Positions 41,770 to 53,139 of a stretch of DNA of 64,000 nucleotides are shown piece after piece. Source of the stretch: Emiliania huxleyi CCMP1516 (taxonomy: Eukaryota > Haptophyta > Isochrysidales > Noelaerhabdaceae); NCBI RefSeq assembly GCF_000372725.1, contig NW_005198751.1, positions 529,690 to 593,689 of the forward strand, given 5' to 3'. How positions within the stretch are numbered: position 1 is the first letter of the stretch; every line of letters begins with the position of its first letter. Made by a program: the position numbers and the translations under genes. The notes below the pieces were generated by a model, which saw only the letters and a program-made list of their open reading frames with translations, made no database searches and had not been told where the DNA came from.

Positions 41770-42285
41770 GGATTGGAAAACAAGGTGCAGGAAGGTTTGT
41801 CGGCACGGCGGTGCTCGACGGCAAGCTCTACGCGGTGGGCAGAGCGAATGAGGCTGACGAAGCACCTTCCATCTCGGTCGATCGGTACTACGACCTGGCT
41901 TCGAAAGCATGGGAGGCTGTGGCGCCGATGGCGACGGCTCGAGACGAGCTCACGGTAGCGGTGCTCGACGGCAAGCTTTATGCTGTGGGTGGCACCAACC
42001 CCAACGACGGCTCCCTCAGCTCGGCGGAGCGGTACGACCCGCCGACAAACGTATGGGAGGCGGTGGCGCCGATGGCGGAGGCGCGCGCGTATCACGACAT
42101 GACGGTGCTCGAAGGCAAGGTCTATGCTGTGGGCGGCAGCCTCGGCGGCGGCGCCCTCAGCTCGGTGGAGCGGTACGACCCGGCGTTGGACCTCGTGCAT
42201 GGGAGGCGGTGGCGCCGATGGGGCAGAGGCGCGGCATGATCACGCTGTGGCGGTGCTGGACGGCAAACTGTACGCTGTGACCTGG
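41770..42285 (+). pseudogene. Kelch-repeat gene fragment
   Basis: About three kelch blades: VLDGKLYAVGRANEADEAPS, WEAVAPMATARDELTVAVLD, AVGGTNPNDGSLSSAERYDP, VLEGKVYAVGGSLGGGALSS. The frame slips near 42190 (PALDLVH|AWEAVAPMG), and the next blade decays and stops at 42280 (LWRCWTANCTL). No F-box or start region is visible upstream. Paralogue of the gene at 10817-12017; a truncated, decaying copy. Confidence 0.65.
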
Positions 42286-42560
42286 TGGGAAATAAATAAA
42301 TAAATAAAAACGGACACATCTACTGTGAGATCGTGGAGGTACGGCTTTAAAAAGGAACTCAGGTCCCCGCCCCGCGCCCGCCCGTGCGATCTCTCCGTGC
42401 CACATGAACCCACATGCTCCGTGCAGGGTTCTTTGTGTATTCCTAAGCCTCTGTTTCATTTTTCTTTATACTTTAATTGGGCGGACACGCACACGCGCAC
42501 AAAACACACACGCACGACGCGCATCTCGTTCGCAACCGGCGTCCGCCGGGAGATAGGAGG
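42286..42560. other. Spacer downstream of kelch fragment
   Basis: A+T-richer, with AAATAAATAAATAAAA at about 42291-42308. Nothing coding seen. Confidence 0.35.
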
Positions 42561-45500
42561 TCACAGCTGCTGCGTTGGGGGAGCGCTCGACCCGGGCGGC
42601 GGCTCAAGGCGCGCTCGCGCGACGCGCTCGGCCCGCTTCGCCTCCGAGTCGAACCGCGTCCAAAAGGAGCGCGGCCGCGTGTGCAGAAAGGTGAAGACAA
42701 AGGCGAGGGCGTGGAAGACGAAGGGGTAGAGGCCGAGGGCGAGGAGGTTGGTCCACTTGGAGAGCACCGGATCCATCGATTGATAGCCGTAGTACGACCA
42801 GCGCGAGCCGTAGGGCTGGTCGCCAAACTCGTTCTGGAGCAGCCCCTCGAAGGCGAACTTGCCAAACGAGATGACGTACGGGATGTTGACCACGGGCGGC
42901 ATGAGGCACGCCGGCAGGTAGAAGCCCGAGAACTGCAGCAGCACCGAGACGATCGCGTTGTGGGCGGTGCCGGCGCCCTCGGGGTCAGGGATGAAGGAGA
43001 TCATCAGCAGCGAGAAGGCGGAGCCCGTGCTCGAGAGCAGCGCGAAGACGGCGATGAAGTAGAAGAAGGCCTCGGCCGTGGGCGCGAACTGGTACGGCGC
43101 CCAGTACACCACCGACCCGAAGAGGACCGCCTTCCAGAGCGCCTGCGCCATCAGCCGGAAGGCCCACTGCAGGTGGTACGCCGCGGCCGAGTACCCGCCC
43201 GCCGCGTGCTCGCGCCGGAAGGCGCGCTGCTCGGTGTAGCACTCGGCGAGGACGGCCGTCTCGGTGATGACCGCCGCGGTGAGCGTCTGGTAGAGGAAGG
43301 ACCGCTTCGCCGAGATGAGGTGGAGGACGGTGATGTACTCGTCGTCCTCGGGCGTCCACCCGTCATACGGCGCCATCCCGCCGCCCGAGGAGCGGGTCCA
43401 CACAAAGAGGATCGCGTAAAAGGCAAACTGCAGTAGCGGGATGAAGAGCATGCGGTACCAAAAGTCGCGGTCGCGCACCCCCTTGAGGTAGGCGCGCCGC
43501 GTCAGAATCGCAATCTGCGCCGGGATCGAGCGCGCCTTTGTCTTGCTCGCGAGCAAGCCCTCGAGCAGCCGCGTCCGGCGCGAGCGGCCGGCGCCCGTCG
43601 CGCGCGACACCTCCGCGAAGGCCTCGTCGACGGGCGGGGGGAGGCCGGGCAGCGTTCTCTGCGCGAGCTGCTCGCACGTGCGCACGAGCGCCGCGTTGGC
43701 GTCGGAGTTCGCCCACGAGTCGACGAGCGAGTCGACGGTGGAGCCTCCGGCCGAGGAGGTGGAGCTTCCGGCGGAGAGGCCCTCGGCGAGGGGGGGCGCG
43801 AGGAGGGCGGGCGAGAGGAGGGCGGAGGGGCGCTTCTCGGAGGCGGAGGAGCGCCTCGGGCTCTTGGCCCCGCCCTTGATCACCGCCAAGTGGGGGCTCA
43901 TGTCGGACGAAGAGCGGCGCGGAGCGTCCTCTAGGCGAGGCGGCTCGGGCGGCGAGTCGGGCGGCGCGGCGAAGGCGGCGGGCGCGGGCGAGTTGCTGGC
44001 GGAGACGATGGGGGAGATGCGGGCGCGCGGCGAGGCAGAGCTCATGCGTCTTGAGAGCGCCTCAAGGACGAGTCGCTCCGAGAGGGAGGCGGACCGCTCG
44101 CGCCGCCACGACTGCTCGGCGACGGCGGCGTCCACCTCGGAGGTGCTCAGCCGCTTGGACGTGCCTGTTCACAGCTAGAGGTGTGAAGAGACGCTGTTCA
44201 CACCTCGGAGGTGCTCAGCCGCTTGGACGTGCCCGACAGGCTGAAGCGCTTGCTGAAGCGGCCGGGGCGCGACGGGGCGGAGGCCGCCTGCGGGCCTGGC
44301 TCCTTGGCGTAGGTGAGGTCGACGACAAAGTCAGCCGGGTTGGTGCCTGGGGAGGGGGGGGGGGGGGGGAGTCGGTGCGTGGTGAGGTGAGGTGAGGTGA
44401 GGTGTGGTGTGGTGTGGTGTGGTGTGGTTGGGGGGGGGCGGGTATTCCGCACCAGACGGCAGCCGGATGCCGAGCGAGCCAAGGTAGGCTCCGATGGAGG
44501 CTGTGGGCCCGAAGTAGGCGGCCTTGCCGGCGGCCATCAGCAGGAGCGTGTCGAAGAGCGCGAAGATGTCGGCTCGCGGCTGGTGGATGGTGCAGAGGAC
44601 GGTGCGGCCGGAGTCGGCGAGTCGGCGCAGCGCGCGCACGAGCAGCAGCGAAGAGTAGGCGTCGAGGCCTGGCCGACGTGCGAGCGGGGGGCATGTGCGT
44701 GCGACGCGTGTCCGGGGGCGGGCGGCGAGAGAGGAGAGGGAGAGGAGAGGGCTCGCGGGCGCCTGTGGTCGGCTCGTCGAGGAAGAGGACGGACGGAGAC
44801 GTGACGAGCTCGACCCCGACGGTGACGCGCCGCGCCTGCCCGCCCGAGATGCCTCGCCGGGTGGCGCCTCCGATCCGCGTGTCCGCCACCTTGGTCAGGT
44901 CGAGGTCGCGGATCACTCTCTCGACAGCCGCCTGGAGGGGGGTGGGGGCGGGGGGTGGGGCTGGGGAGGTGCCGCCAGAGAAGGCCGCGAGAGAGCCGCG
45001 CTGCCGCCTCCCGCACGCGGCTGGTCTCTCCGCCACCCGTCAGGCGGAGTTCGGCGGTGTATGCGAGCATCTCGCGCACCTGCAGGAGGGCCAAGAGGGA
45101 AGGGTCCGAGAAGGGTCCGAGAAGAGCCCGAGAAGGGTCGGGGAAGGGTCGGGGAAGGGTCTGGGAAGGGCCCGGGAAGGGTCGCGCGCAGTGAGCGTCT
45201 CGAAGAGCGCGTCGAACTGCATCACGTACGCGGAGACGCGCTTGAAGTACGCGTCGCGCCGCTTCCCGTTGAGCAGCACCTCGCCTATCGGCGCACCGAG
45301 CTGTGAAGAGACACACGGCCCGGCTCGGCGGCGGCGGCGGCTTGCGCAAGCCGCCGGCGATCTCGCCCCCTTTCTTCCGGTCGGCGAGCACGTCGAGGAG
45401 GGTGGACTTGCCGCAGCCGGAGGGCCCCATGATGGCCGAGAGCGACCCCGGCGCGAAGACGCCCGACACGCCGCGCAGCACGTGCTTTTGGTCCCAGTGC

Positions 45501-46201
45501 AGCGGCCGCTTGCCCTTGCCCTTTGGCAGCGCAGCCTTTGCGCGCGCGCGGGCAGATGCGTTGAGCTTGACGGAGTAGTGTATGTCGGAGAAGGAGAGGT
45601 AGACGCGCTTGACGCGCTCGGCCGGCTCGTCCGAGCTCTCGAAGGACGCCGCGCTCGCCGTCGACGCCTCGGCGAGCGAGAAGCCTTCTGCGGCGGGCCC
45701 GGCCGGCGCCGGCGCCACGCCGCTCTCCGCTCGCGGACGAGAGAGCCAGACGAGGGCGAGCCAGGCGTTCGGGAGGAGGAAGATGAGGCCGATCACGATG
45801 ATCGCCGCGATCATCTCGCTCTCGAACCGCGCCGGCCGCGGATCCTCCGCCTCGTCGACGCACTCGTAGAAGCGGAGGTTGCGCTCCGCAACATCAACAT
45901 AGGGCGCAATGGAGACCTGGATGTAGCACGAGAGGTTCGCGGGGCTGGAGCCAAGGCTGGGCAGCGCCAGCCCGCAGTCCGCCGTCGCCGCCGCGTTTGT
46001 CACTGTGGTCTCCACCGAGTTATCGAGCGGTAATACGTCACCTCGCGTGTAGTTTAGTGAGAGCCGCGCACACGCTGCGAAGCCGCGGTCAAACTGGGCG
46101 GCGGAGACCTCGGGGCAGTAGCCGTACGTACGGACAACGTCGGCCCGCGCGCCGCAGAGGGCGGCGAGCAGCCAGAGGGACGATGCTGCTGGTGTCCGCA
46201 T
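42561..46201 (-). CDS. ABCG-family half-transporter with an N-terminal extracellular domain
   Basis: Start at 46201: signal peptide [20 protein letters not shown], a Cys-containing lumenal part, then a membrane helix ([20 protein letters not shown], about residues 130-150). The nucleotide-binding domain: Walker [13 protein letters not shown] (about 45410), the Q-loop exon [17 protein letters not shown], signature SGGQARR, Walker [11 protein letters not shown] (about 44790) and H-loop [10 protein letters not shown]. After an unusual Ser-rich linker of some 180 residues (about 44240-43600) the membrane domain begins at [18 protein letters not shown] and has about six helices, including [12 protein letters not shown] and [20 protein letters not shown]. 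Stop at 42561. NBD-before-TMD order identifies ABCG; plant ABCG24/28-like proteins share the N-terminal extension. Six or more introns, one with a perfect 33-bp flanking repeat. Cargo unknown. Confidence 0.88.
44133..44233 (-). repeat. Perfect 33-bp direct repeat bounding an ABCG intron
   Basis: 44133-44165 and 44201-44233 are identical. The intron 44136-44203 (68 nt) equals the repeat period and joins [13 protein letters not shown]. The core between the copies contains TGTTCACA and TGTGAAGAG. Confidence 0.92.
44381..44430. repeat. GGTGA/GGTGT microsatellite in an ABCG intron
   Basis: Runs of GTGAG followed by GTGTG five-mers, preceded by a G-homopolymer (about 44355-44370). Confidence 0.85.
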
Positions 46202-46228
46202 TGCTAGCCGGCAAGGGGGGCCATGATA

Positions 46229-46262
46229 AAAGAATTTTAGCAGCTCCCTCGCACAACACTGG
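46229..46262 (-). promoter_or_regulatory. Putative upstream motif of the ABCG gene
   Basis: Minus-strand CCAGTGTTGTGCGAGGGAG then CTAAAATTCTTTTAT, 28 to 61 bases before the ABCG ATG. See the copies before NOL9 and WDR82. Confidence 0.45.
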
Positions 46263-46302
46263 GCACTCCTCTCGTTGAGGCGCCGTACGACCAACCGAGA
46301 CA

Positions 46303-48825
46303 ATGGTGCGCTCGCTCGCCCCGCCCGTGCCCGCGGCGGCCCGCGCGTGCGCGCGCGCGGTAGTAGGAGTAGGCTGCGGGTCGTACCGAACCGGTGGGTC
46401 ACCACCGGTCTCTGGTCCCCGGGAGCAACGAACCGCGCAGCCACACAATGAGCGCAAAACAGCAGCACCTTCAGCGAGAAGGAGAGCACCAGCCGAGGCG
46501 CTGCCCGCCGAGGCCCGAGCACGCGAGGACGCGCGAGACGGGGCGGCGTGGGGGCCGCCCGGCGAGCAAAACGACGGGTGCCGCGCGAGTCGCGTGCGTC
46601 AAGCAGTCGAGGCTGTCGAGGCTGTCGAGGCTGCCGAGGCTGCCGAGGAGGCCGAGGAGGCCCCCCCCTCCCCCCCAGGGTCCCGAACCAGGGACCAGCC
46701 GACGCGTAGGAGGGAAGCGAACGCACGCGACACGACGGATGTCGAAATCCGCTGCGACGGAGACTCACCGCCTCATATACGGTGGATTTTATTTAATTGT
46801 TTGCTGTCATCGCTGGCGCCTCTGTGTGGAGTGAGGTGGTGGATAGGGTGGGCGCTCGCAACCGTGGCGAGTGTCGCCCTCGCCGTGCGTCACGTGAGGA
46901 TGGGCCGAGGAAGGCCACCGCGCACGTCGGCCCCACGACACGGTGACATAGAGACAGGAGCAGCACATGGAGCAGCACCACCAGCACCACCAGCTGCAGA
47001 GCCAGAGGCGCCTCACAGCCCCGGTCGCGCAAAACCAGAGGACCCCCCGCACAGAGAGAAAAGAAGCGAAAAAGCCAGACGGCGCGCCCGAAAAAGAAAA
47101 CGCGGGAGGCGGCGCCCAGCGCCAAGGGGACGCGAAGCATGGACGGGTGCAGAGATCGCCGCCCTCCCGATCCGCGCAAAAAAGAGAAGGGTGTGGGCGT
47201 GGAAGCGACACCGACGGAATGTGCGGCGGAAGGGGCGAGGGAAGCTCGACCCAGACCTGGACTTCTACGGGGTACCCGCAGTCGAATCCGCCTCCAGCCC
47301 GCTCGAGAGGGCGGACGCGCGAGCACAACGGCTGGGGATGAGGCCCCTCTTAGATGAGGACCTGGCACACCTGGGAATACCCGCGGCCTACACATGGCAC
47401 ATACCCATCGCCGAGTGGAATGCACTCATGAAGGCACTCCACGGAAACGGAATGAGCAAGGGTGCGCAGAAAAAGGCGCCACGGAAGAAGGCGCACGGAC
47501 AAGCCCATTTCGCCACCCTAAACGTCTGCGGCGGGGGCCTCGAGAGCATAGAGGGGGCGATGGAGGAAATCCGGGAACTAAAAGAGGGGGGAGGCGCACC
47601 GATCCGCAACACGGGACGGGAGGCAACAAAGAAGTTGGTGGAGATCATCAGATACATCAAGGAGGGAGGGGTGTGGCTCGCCACGCTGGCGGATACGCAC
47701 CTAGGCGAGAAGGAAATGCGCGAAGTGATAGAGTACCTAGAGACGATGGGGATAGAGGCGTGCGGGACCCCAGCCTACAATGACCCGGCCTCGCGCGCGC
47801 TCAAAGCGGGGGTGTTGATTGTGTGGGACCCAGACCACCTGCAAGCAAAGAGAGACGGGAAGGGTGAGGTGTCCATGGAAGAGGTGGTGAGAGGTCGCGT
47901 CGTGAAAGTGGAGATGGAGGACGCGGCAAGCGGACTGGAGTGGACACAGATAGGAGTCTACATGCCAGTGAGGGGACGGGCTAAGATAACGGTGGCGGCG
48001 AGAGGAGGAACGGACGACACAGAAACAAAGGACCCAGCGCAAGACGCGTGGGAGAGCCTAAGGGACGAGCTAGACAAAATCGACGGGGAGTACATGATCG
48101 GTGGAGACTTCAACGCCGAGACGGAGGCCTTCCTACGAAGCAGAGGCAAAAAGGAGCGGACCCTCTCAGACAAGATGTTCAACAGCATGCTGACCGAAGT
48201 GGGGCGAGACCTGAGAGCGATGGCGAATGACGCAACGTACCGGGCGGGCACGCAAATTGACAACTGGATAGTCACCCCGGCGCTAGCAAATGTGATGGGG
48301 CGCGTACACATCATGCCAGGAGTATGCGGGAAAGACCATGAGATTGTGGCGGTCGAATACTATGGGGCAGACGACCCAGAAGGAGAGCGGGAATACCGAC
48401 CGAAGGGAGTCAGCCGGAAGTTGGACCGAGACGCCGAGGAGGCGTTCACGAAGACCGTACAGGAAGCCTACGACGGCGCGATGCAACCGCGCCAAGGCGA
48501 GACACCGGCAGAGAGGCTGAAGGCGATGACACAGGCGCTCACGGACCATGCCAAGGCAGTGATAAAAGAGGCGCAGGACAAGTTGCGCCTAGAGAAGGAA
48601 GGGGATAAGGGCGGACAGACCGGCGAGGCGGACGAGGAGGGGGAGGACCAAGGGGGGGGCGGGCAGCGGGACACCCAACGACGGGGACGACCCCCCATGT
48701 CGCAGAGGGAGAGACTGCGATGGAAGATAGCAAAGTGGAGACGGATCGGCGGGGGTGGGGAAGGCGCAGGTAAGCAGACGTCTACATTCCGTTCTCGTAA
48801 TGAAACTCTTTCCCCACGTCAGTAA
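46303..48825 (+). mobile_element. LINE-type retroelement ORF with APE-like endonuclease, no reverse transcriptase
   Basis: 840-residue frame. The first 330 residues are basic and low-complexity, gag-like. An endonuclease/exonuclease/phosphatase domain spans about residues 400-690: FATLNVCGG (Asn, about 407), LATLADTHLGEKEM (metal-binding acidic residue), MIGGDFNAE (Asp-Asn, about 600), TQIDNWIVT and KDHEIVAVEYY (Asp-His, about 677). That set of catalytic residues is what APE-type endonucleases of non-LTR retrotransposons use to nick target DNA. The tail is charged (QRERLRWKIAKWRR) and resembles the region just before the RT domain, but the frame ends at 48825 and no RT motif follows. Codons are A-richer than in neighbouring genes. 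LINE copies are normally 5'-truncated, so a 3'-truncated copy is odd. Confidence 0.75.
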
Positions 48826-49609
48826 CGCAGACAAGTTCGCCTATGCAGTCCACGTCGTCATCACAGTCGCCGATTCCCTCAGGACAGGGCCCGTATTGCT
48901 TGCAGCAGCCCGATGTTTCTCCTTCGGCCCAGGGGTTGCAGGCGGCCCAGGGAGGGGGCGGAGGTAATGGGGGTGGGGGGGAGGGGGGGGGTGGAGGCGG
49001 CAGTGGCACATCACACGTCTCCTCTGCGTGGCCGACAAAACCATATCCACCGCCCCTACAATCATTTGGACAGGGCGGTTCTGTACAAATTGGAGGAGAG
49101 GGGGTTGCCATTATCCATTTTGTCATACACCGCCCCGACTCCCAAGTGCCATTATCCGGGTTTGGACAAATTATCATTGACTCGCCAATGCCATTATCCG
49201 GAGGCCCATTTTCTTCGCCAGTTGCTATCCACTGCCACACACCGGCAGATGGGCCCCATGTGAGGTGATCCGTGGTGTATATCCATTTGTAAAGACGAGT
49301 AACGCCGGTCGGCTCGCAACGCCCCGGAGGATACGATTCGATGCCAAAAATGCAGTCCGGTGGTGAGCGAGTCACCCCGGCCGATGAGGAGGCCACCGCA
49401 GCAGGAGCGGGAGGCGCCGGTATTTCGAGCAGCTCCCGCGGCGCGTGGGCGCCGCGGGGTTGACCGACAGCTTGTAAGGTGGTCGTAGGCGCGTTGGTGG
49501 GCGCAACGCTGGTGTCCGCCCCATTCGGTTCTCCAAGCCACCACCGCAAGTTGTCCGGTGCTCCTGACACGGCGGCGGTGAGAGCGGCCGCCAACGGAAT
49601 GCAGGACAT
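48782..49609 (-). CDS. Secreted Pro-rich, Cys-rich protein
   Basis: 275 residues from the ATG at 49609 (MSCIPLAAALTAAVSGAPDN), which gives a good signal peptide with a cut near VSG|AP; an upstream in-frame ATG at 49702 would hide it. A Cys-poor part with RWWLGEPNG and GVWQWIATGEENGPPDNGI is followed by CTEPPCPNDCRGGGYGF, a run of [14 protein letters not shown], then a C-terminal Cys module, CNPWAEGETSGCCKQYGPC with GDCDDDVDCIGELVC, of the kind found in many secreted eukaryotic proteins. It ends at 48782, overlapping the end of the LINE ORF by 44 bp tail to tail. Possibly wall or scale matrix; function unknown. Confidence 0.6.
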   Translation of the reverse strand: MSCIPLAAALTAAVSGAPDNLRWWLGEPNGADTSVAPTNAPTTTLQAVGQPRGAHAPRELLEIPAPPAPAAVASSSAGVTRSPPDCIFGIESYPPGRCEPTGVTRLYKWIYTTDHLTWGPSAGVWQWIATGEENGPPDNGIGESMIICPNPDNGTWESGRCMTKWIMATPSPPICTEPPCPNDCRGGGYGFVGHAEETCDVPLPPPPPPSPPPPLPPPPPWAACNPWAEGETSGCCKQYGPCPEGIGDCDDDVDCIGELVCVTDVGKEFHYENGM

Positions 49610-51431
49610 AATACGGGGCCGAGGACGCCAATTTTTCGCTATTGGATCCCTACCTAGCCTTTTGGTCTGCGTGTTTGGCGTTTTGCCGTTTGTCGTAAAC
49701 AAAACGGTTTTTTTTCAAGACTCCCGTACTAAACTCTAAAGATCCTTCAAAAATTCCCCATGAGCATTTTGATTTCACTTTATTAGAGCCACCCTCCCCT
49801 CCTCCCACCCGAGCCGCGCCCTGCGCCGCACAACCTATATCACCCTTTGCGCAGTCAATCGGTCGACGCCGGTAGAACTCTCTCTCTCTCAGTGAGCGAA
49901 CTTGAAGATTTGCTTGGGGGGGGGGGGGGGGCAAGTAAACTTGTCTCCACCCACCTCCCCGCGCGGGGCCGCTCCGGGGCGACCCGGGTGCCCTCCGACC
50001 ACCCTGGCTCCTTAATTACTACTAGAGTGAGGCCCTTGACGGGCCCCGCCCCCAATGGGGCGGGGTTGAATGGGCTAGCGCTGGCGTGGCATTGACATGA
50101 GCACAAAGTTGCTAATGTGCGTAGACGAACAAAAAGTAGGGTTGAAATCGTCCACGCAAGGCTTGGGGAGTGCTTGGGGTGGCCTCAGGCATCCCCAAGG
50201 GAGTCGCAGCGGTGCCCCATAAGCAGCTTAGCGATTGTCGAACCTCGAAGCGCGTTCGTTTGAAGAAAGGCACACGGTACTATCGGGCCACCGGAGAGTC
50301 ACCGGTAAACTTCGACACTTTGAGGGGTGAGAGCATGCATTATTGTGGCATATCATGTCACATAAGGTCGAGCTTGACCGCAGAAGCATCAAGAAGCGGA
50401 TACTCCAGCTCGACTGTGCCGGCAAACTGCCTCCGCTCACGCCGCGGGCCGGCTGCCAACAGCCGTCGCGGCCCGTGGCGTGCTCCAGAGAGGGAGAGAG
50501 GTCGAGTCCGCATGGCTCAGGCCGGCCAGAAGGTGTGTGGCGACGGCACCGTGGCAGGAGTGCGGAGAAGAGCTCGCCGAACGCGAGCAGCGGAAGGCCG
50601 AAGTGTGCCAGCGCGAGAGCCTCGCGAACGGGTGCAGAAGGAGCTCGCCGTGACACGATGCCGGGCGGTGGTGGTGCTCTGGCGGCTGTGCACAGTGGGA
50701 AAGGTCAGGCTGCAACAGCGTAGCACGATGGTAGTGCCCCACTGCAGCCTGGCCTGACATGCACAGGGCGAACAGAGACCTTGCTATCGCCTGGCGCTCG
50801 TCTGGGCAAACTTTGACCGCCGCCCGGCTCGCCACGAGCACGCAGCGACAAAATGATGACCGTGTCGAAGTTGAGGCTGGTCGAGAGGAAGAGGCTGCCG
50901 TGCGAGCCGGCAACTGGCTGGCTCGGCGTGGACAGCCGGCGGCGACTTTTTGCCGAAGAGCGTGCCTGCCGAAGAGCGAGTCTGACTCAAAGTGCACGGA
51001 GTGGGCGCCGCCGACCGTCGGGAAGAGTCCGATGGGTGCCAGGAGGATCCAGAGAGCGATGAAGGCGCAAATTGCGCCGCCGAAAGTGGCGGTAGAGGCC
51101 AGGACGTGCGCGTGGGCCGGTCAGGCCACGTCCCGGGGCGAGCGATCGAGGGCCGCGGGGCTCGCCCCGCCGGCCGAGCGGTGCGAACGGCCGGTCGCCC
51201 GCTTCGGGTTGGACCCGCCGGGCGGTCTGGCGGCGGATGGCACGGCCGGGCGGGCCCCGGGAGGCAGGCGGGGCCGCGACAGGCGGCAGGGCAGAAAATC
51301 CCTTTCGGAGAGCGTGTGGGGGTTCGACTCGGGGTTTCACAGCCTTGTTATTGAGAAGAAAATACCTCCTCTGGCGCTGTGCGCTGGCCTGTGAGAGGTT
51401 GAGTTCACACAAAAACACAACCCCGGTGTGC
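49610..51431. other. Gene-poor region
   Basis: No recognisable gene over about 1.8 kb. A G-homopolymer lies at about 49916-49931. Open frames at 50170-50760 and 50760-51390 have no recognisable domains and unlikely composition. Confidence 0.45.
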
Positions 51432-52436
51432 TTGAGCACTTGAGCACTGGATAGGGTCGGTTCCGCATGGTACGGGACCCACCCCTCGATCGTCTCGCCC
51501 ACCCTCACTGGTGTGTTCATCGGGGGGGGTCATAACAAACGGATCGAGGTGCACGCTGCCGAAGCAGTGTCGTCCCCCCTCTCCCCGACGGCGATGGCGG
51601 TGTGACCGATCGAGCTACAAGAGGAACTTGTTCAGCAGGATCCGGGATAGTCAGATGCATTATCACAGTAGCCCGAGGACGGGGGGGGGGCGGGCCTCAC
51701 CCGGGGCTCACCGGCGCCCGGCCGTCCCCGCCCCCTCCCTCACCTGCCCCACCCCGGGGCCTCACTCGCGATGCGCTGTCCCGGGGGGGTAGCTCGCTGC
51801 CCGACCCAGCCAGGGCGCAGGGGCACCACGGGCGGGCCACAGCCCACGCGCACGCGGCCCCGTACCTACGCCTACCGGCTACCGCGCGCCCCCGGCCCAC
51901 CAGCGCCACGCCTAAAAGATTAAGAATTCTACCCCCTGAAAGGCGCGCTCCGCACGAAAGTGAAAGCTGAATGGGCGGGTCGGGGTGCCGCCGGGGTGGG
52001 GGGGGTGGGGGCACCCGGGGCGCCTCACTCTGAGGAGCTCCGCCCCGCCCCTGCCCCTCATTGCCCCGGGGGTGGGGCCTCACCCGCAGCCGGCGCGTCC
52101 CGGGGTGGGGTCTCGCTCTCGGGGTGAGTCCCGGGTGAGGGTGTATGTAGAGGATGTAGAGTGTAGAGCGCTGTAGAGCTGTAGAGATGTAGAGCGCTGT
52201 AGAGCGCTGTAGAGCTGTAGAGCTCTACATCCGCCGCGTGACGAGGCGCCTCCGTTGTAGAGCGATGTAGAGGCGCTCTACAACGTGAAATCTCTACAAC
52301 AAAGGCAGCGTGCACCTCGATCCTGTACCGTGTTTGTTATGACCCCCCCCAATGAACACACCAGTGAGGGTGGGCGAGACGATCGAGGGGTCCCGTACCA
52401 TGCGGAACCGACCCTATCCAGTGCTCAAGTGCTCAA
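51432..52436. mobile_element. Inverted-repeat element A (about 1 kb, 129-135-bp arms)
   Basis: Left arm 51432-51560 and right arm 52302-52436 are inverted copies with a few small indels (outer ends TTGAGCACTTGAGCACTGG, inner ends near GTGCACCTCGATC). The G+C-rich interior has no ORF with domains. Resembles a non-autonomous foldback transposon. A solo arm lies at 5246-5327. Confidence 0.75.
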
Positions 52437-53139
52437 CAAACTCTACATGATAAGCGGGAACGAGGCACGGTCGCTCTCCGACATGAGGCGCGTTGCACTT
52501 GCCAGTGCTGCCCTGGCCTTCTGTCTGCCCGCCCAATGGGTAGGAGGTGCCTCTGCTGCTGTGGCATGCCTCACGGCTGCGACTGGCCGGCGCCTCGGCG
52601 CGTCAGCTCGGCTCGGCGTAGCGATAGTGGCCAGCGCAACTCGCCTGGACTCAACGCTCAGCCAGGAGCTCCCGCACGCGCTGGCGCGAGTCATGGCGCA
52701 TGCAACGCGCAGCAATGCTCGCCTCGCCTCGCGCAAATGCGACCTTCCTCGCAGCCGACAGTCCACCGCCTGCTAAAGAAGCACAGCGACGAATGCGGCA
52801 CCGGCGACACATGGCAGGCTGGTCATGACGCAGTTATAGGGTGTTGTGTGCCGTCGGAGTGACTCTCTGTGTGTCAGGGATAGTCAGGGCTGTCCATCAG
52901 AGCTCCAGTAAGCTCGGAGACACCCCATTAGCGCGGCTCGACCTCTTTGAGTCACTGCCTTCCCGGCGGTTTGGCTGTAGAGCCTCTACAACAAACTCTA
53001 CAGCAAAATCGCGCTCTACATCGCTCTACAACGGAGGCGCCTCGTCACGCGGCGGATGTAGAGCTCTACAGCTCTACAGCGCTCTACAGCGCTCTACATC
53101 TCTACAGCTCTACAGCGCTCTACACTCTACATCCTCTAC
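52147..53139. mobile_element. Inverted-repeat element B (perfect 126-bp arms)
   Basis: 52147-52272 and 53014-53139 are exact reverse complements over 126 bp. The arms are built of GTAGAGCGCT/GTAGAGCTCTAC units plus a unique CGCCGCGTGACGAGGCGCCT core. The element overlaps element A: order is A-left, B-left, A-right, B-right. The interior 52440-52975 has an open frame without domains. Confidence 0.85.

Noticed and set aside
46303-48825. Host DNA-repair AP endonuclease
   Set aside because: The EEP domain is embedded in a gag-like basic ORF with a LINE-like C-terminal extension, and sequence around the motifs is of the retroelement type.
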